A stretch of 64,000 nt of DNA, taken from Sulfitobacter geojensis. Lineage in GTDB: Bacteria; Pseudomonadota; Alphaproteobacteria; Rhodobacterales; Rhodobacteraceae. Below the pieces are notes generated by a model that was not told the origin of the DNA, ran no database searches, and worked only from the letters and a program-made list of their open reading frames with translations. Numbering within the stretch: the stretch's first letter is position 1; every line of letters starts with the position of its first letter. The stretch spans positions 2,046,001-2,110,000 of the forward strand of contig NZ_JASE01000005.1 in the NCBI RefSeq assembly GCF_000622325.1, given 5' to 3'. The position numbers and the translations under genes were made by a program. This document shows positions 62,624 through 64,000 of this stretch, piece after piece.

Positions 62624-64000
62624 TCCGTACACTTGATTTCAACGCTTTCGCAGCCGGTACAGTTATTGACGACGAATATGCGACCACGCAGGGCGTGACC
62701 GTTTCCGCGACGGGCGGTTCGGGGCAGGCGATGTTGTTCGACACCAACAACCCGACGGGGGATGATACGGATCTGGCCTCTGACACATTAGACGGCGTGC
62801 TGATCATTTCCGAAGACGGCGACAGCAGTGACCCAGACGACAATGACGCCGGTGGCAGCCTCTTTTTCGATTTTAACGAACCGTCATTTATCAAGTCTCT
62901 GACGTTCAAGGACATCGAAGAGACCAGCGGCGACGGTACCTCGATGATCTTTTACGACGCGGACGGCGGGGTCATCGACGAACATTTCGTACAGCCGACC
63001 GAAGATGGCGGCGAACGCACCGTTGGTTTAGGCGTTGACGACGTATCGCGTCTGGAGGTCCGCTTTGAAGGATCCGGCGCAGTGGACAACCTTGTTTTTG
63101 ATGACAAACTGCCTGTTGACGAAGGCCCGACAGCGGTGGACGACAGCGGCGAAACAGACGAGGACAGCGCAGTAATCATCGACTTGCGGGGTAATGACAC
63201 CGACCCGAACGACCTGCGCGACGATCTGGTGATCGGCGACTTTGTCAGCGCGGATGGCACTGTCACGGATTTGGGGGACGGTACGGTTTCCTTCTTGCCG
63301 AACCCGGACTTCAATGGCGAGACGACGTTTACCTATTCCGTGACGGACCCTGCCGGCAATTCCGACACCGGCGAAGTGACCGTGCTTGTAAACCCCGTCA
63401 ATGATGCGCCTGACGCGGTTGACGATGTGGATACCACCGATTTCAACACGCCGGTCACTGTTGATCTGCTGGCGAACGATACCGATGTTGATCTGCCCGA
63501 AGGTGATATTCTGACGGTCACGTCGGTTTCTGTTCCGGTCGACCAAGGCACGGTTTTGAACAATGGTGACGGCACTGCGCTGATCACCCCTGCGGATGGA
63601 TTCACGGGGGATGCGACCATCAGCTACACCATCGAAGACGCCGCCGGACTGTCTGACAGTGCTGAACATGTTGTGACGGTCGCTGATGACGCGGGCAACA
63701 GCGCGCCGGTCACGGCCCCCGATACAGCGGAAACCGATGAGGACACCGCGTCTGATCCCATCGACGTGTTGGACAACGACAGCGATCCTGATGGTGATAC
63801 GCTGCAAGTGACCGAAGCGACCAGCCCGGACGGCACGGTTGAAATCACCGCTGACAACGAACTGATTTTTACGCCGAATCCTGATTTCAACGGTGAAACT
63901 ACGATCACCTATACCGCTGCTGACCCATCCGGCGCCGAAACACCCGGCACGGTGACGGTTACCGTGAACCCGGTCAACGATGCACCGGATGCTGTAGACG
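62620..64000 (+). CDS. Giant tandem-repeat (cadherin-like/Ig-like) acidic protein, 5' part
   Basis: The ATG at 62620 follows AGGAG by eight bases, and the frame stays open to the right edge (460 codons). Residues ~1-165 form a beta-rich N-terminal domain (SLFFDFNEPSFIKSLTFKD; GAVDNLVFDD). Then come repeats of ~95 residues starting near 168, 261, 361 and 453, each opening with AVDD-like and EDxA motifs, then GNDTDPND/LLANDTDV, FxPxxxFxGxxTxxYT, and VNPVNDAPDAVDD. This is the 'tandem-95' repeat of large secreted adhesins. The protein is rich in Asp, likely Ca2+-binding, and probably a type I secreted surface protein. Confidence 0.88.
   Translation, partial: MIRTLDFNAFAAGTVIDDEYATTQGVTVSATGGSGQAMLFDTNNPTGDDTDLASDTLDGVLIISEDGDSSDPDDNDAGGSLFFDFNEPSFIKSLTFKDIEETSGDGTSMIFYDADGGVIDEHFVQPTEDGGERTVGLGVDDVSRLEVRFEGSGAVDNLVFDDKLPVDEGPTAVDDSGETDEDSAVIIDLRGNDTDPNDLRDDLVIGDFVSADGTVTDLGDGTVSFLPNPDFNGETTFTYSVTDPAGNSDTGEVTVLVNPVNDAPDAVDDVDTTDFNTPVTVDLLANDTDVDLPEGDILTVTSVSVPVDQGTVLNNGDGTALITPADGFTGDATISYTIEDAAGLSDSAEHVVTVADDAGNSAPVTAPDTAETDEDTASDPIDVLDNDSDPDGDTLQVTEATSPDGTVEITADNELIFTPNPDFNGETTITYTAADPSGAETPGTVTVTVNPVNDAPDAVD

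Noticed and set aside
62660..64000. Long minus-strand frames opposite the giant gene.
   Set aside because: They are antisense shadows of a biased, Asp/Thr/Val-rich repeat gene; the plus-strand frame has a Shine-Dalgarno and conserved repeats.

Overview
The window reads as chromosomal DNA of a marine alphaproteobacterium of the Rhodobacterales (Roseobacter group). The basis is: a HemA-type 5-aminolevulinate synthase closely resembling the Rhodobacter enzyme, a TakP-type TRAP transporter, a DksA that has lost most of its zinc cysteines, a lon-HU gene pair, families largely confined to this order (DUF6778, DUF2852, DUF2927, an RSP_2648-like PIN protein), and high G+C with dense short-overlap operons. 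No rRNA, integrase, insertion sequence or CRISPR array was seen. Most of the window is core genome, with a few accessory-looking patches.

Layout. 1-2506 (minus): a RimB-RimK fusion cut by the left edge, then an NfeD/SPFH membrane pair. 2614-8483 (plus): tgt, an old-yellow-enzyme reductase, lon and a tailed HU protein. 8546-11284: two tRNA-Val genes flanking two tandem histidine phosphatases, a gene-poor stretch with one possible tiny zinc-ribbon gene, and two identical tRNA-Asp genes, each with its own copy of the promoter. 11368-18730: an EamA transporter, an exported unknown, an M20 peptidase, hemA behind an FNR-type box, a RodZ-like protein and ispG. 18781-20471: a cytosine methyltransferase overlapping a GIY-YIG nuclease, a probable compact restriction-modification pair. 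20478-29516: DsbA, an aminotransferase, AmiC, PBP1A, prfB and an amidase. 29517-32473: a Rieske oxygenase with a small partner, an XRE regulator and a small cold-shock-like protein.

32487-35066 holds ilvN, ilvI and a complete attenuation leader: promoter, Shine-Dalgarno, a 15-residue Leu/Val/Ile-rich leader peptide, a competing hairpin and a terminator. 35503-42411 is a two-component system divergent from a three-gene TRAP transporter with unusually large permease subunits. 42521-50757 has bpt, an RDD protein, DUF2852, a YbaK-like deacylase, glnE with a small downstream partner, a lipoprotein, an RlmI-like methyltransferase and a PIN protein. 50767-55493 groups an M48 protease, a VWA (CoxE-like) protein, a 57-residue membrane protein, a DUF2927 lipoprotein and a MoxR ATPase. 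55631-60883 has dksA, a flavin monooxygenase, ornithine cyclodeaminase and arginase with a divergent Lrp regulator, DsbB and a YqaA-type membrane protein. 60884-64000 ends with a small anchored protein, tRNA-Leu, about 0.9 kb of AT-richer non-coding DNA, and the start of a very large acidic repeat protein that runs off the right edge.

The strongest candidates for follow-up are the methyltransferase/GIY-YIG pair, the ilv attenuator, the duplicated tRNA-Asp units, the VWA/MoxR neighbourhood with its period-10 GGGC repeats, and the short open frame that overlaps the start of the giant repeat protein.
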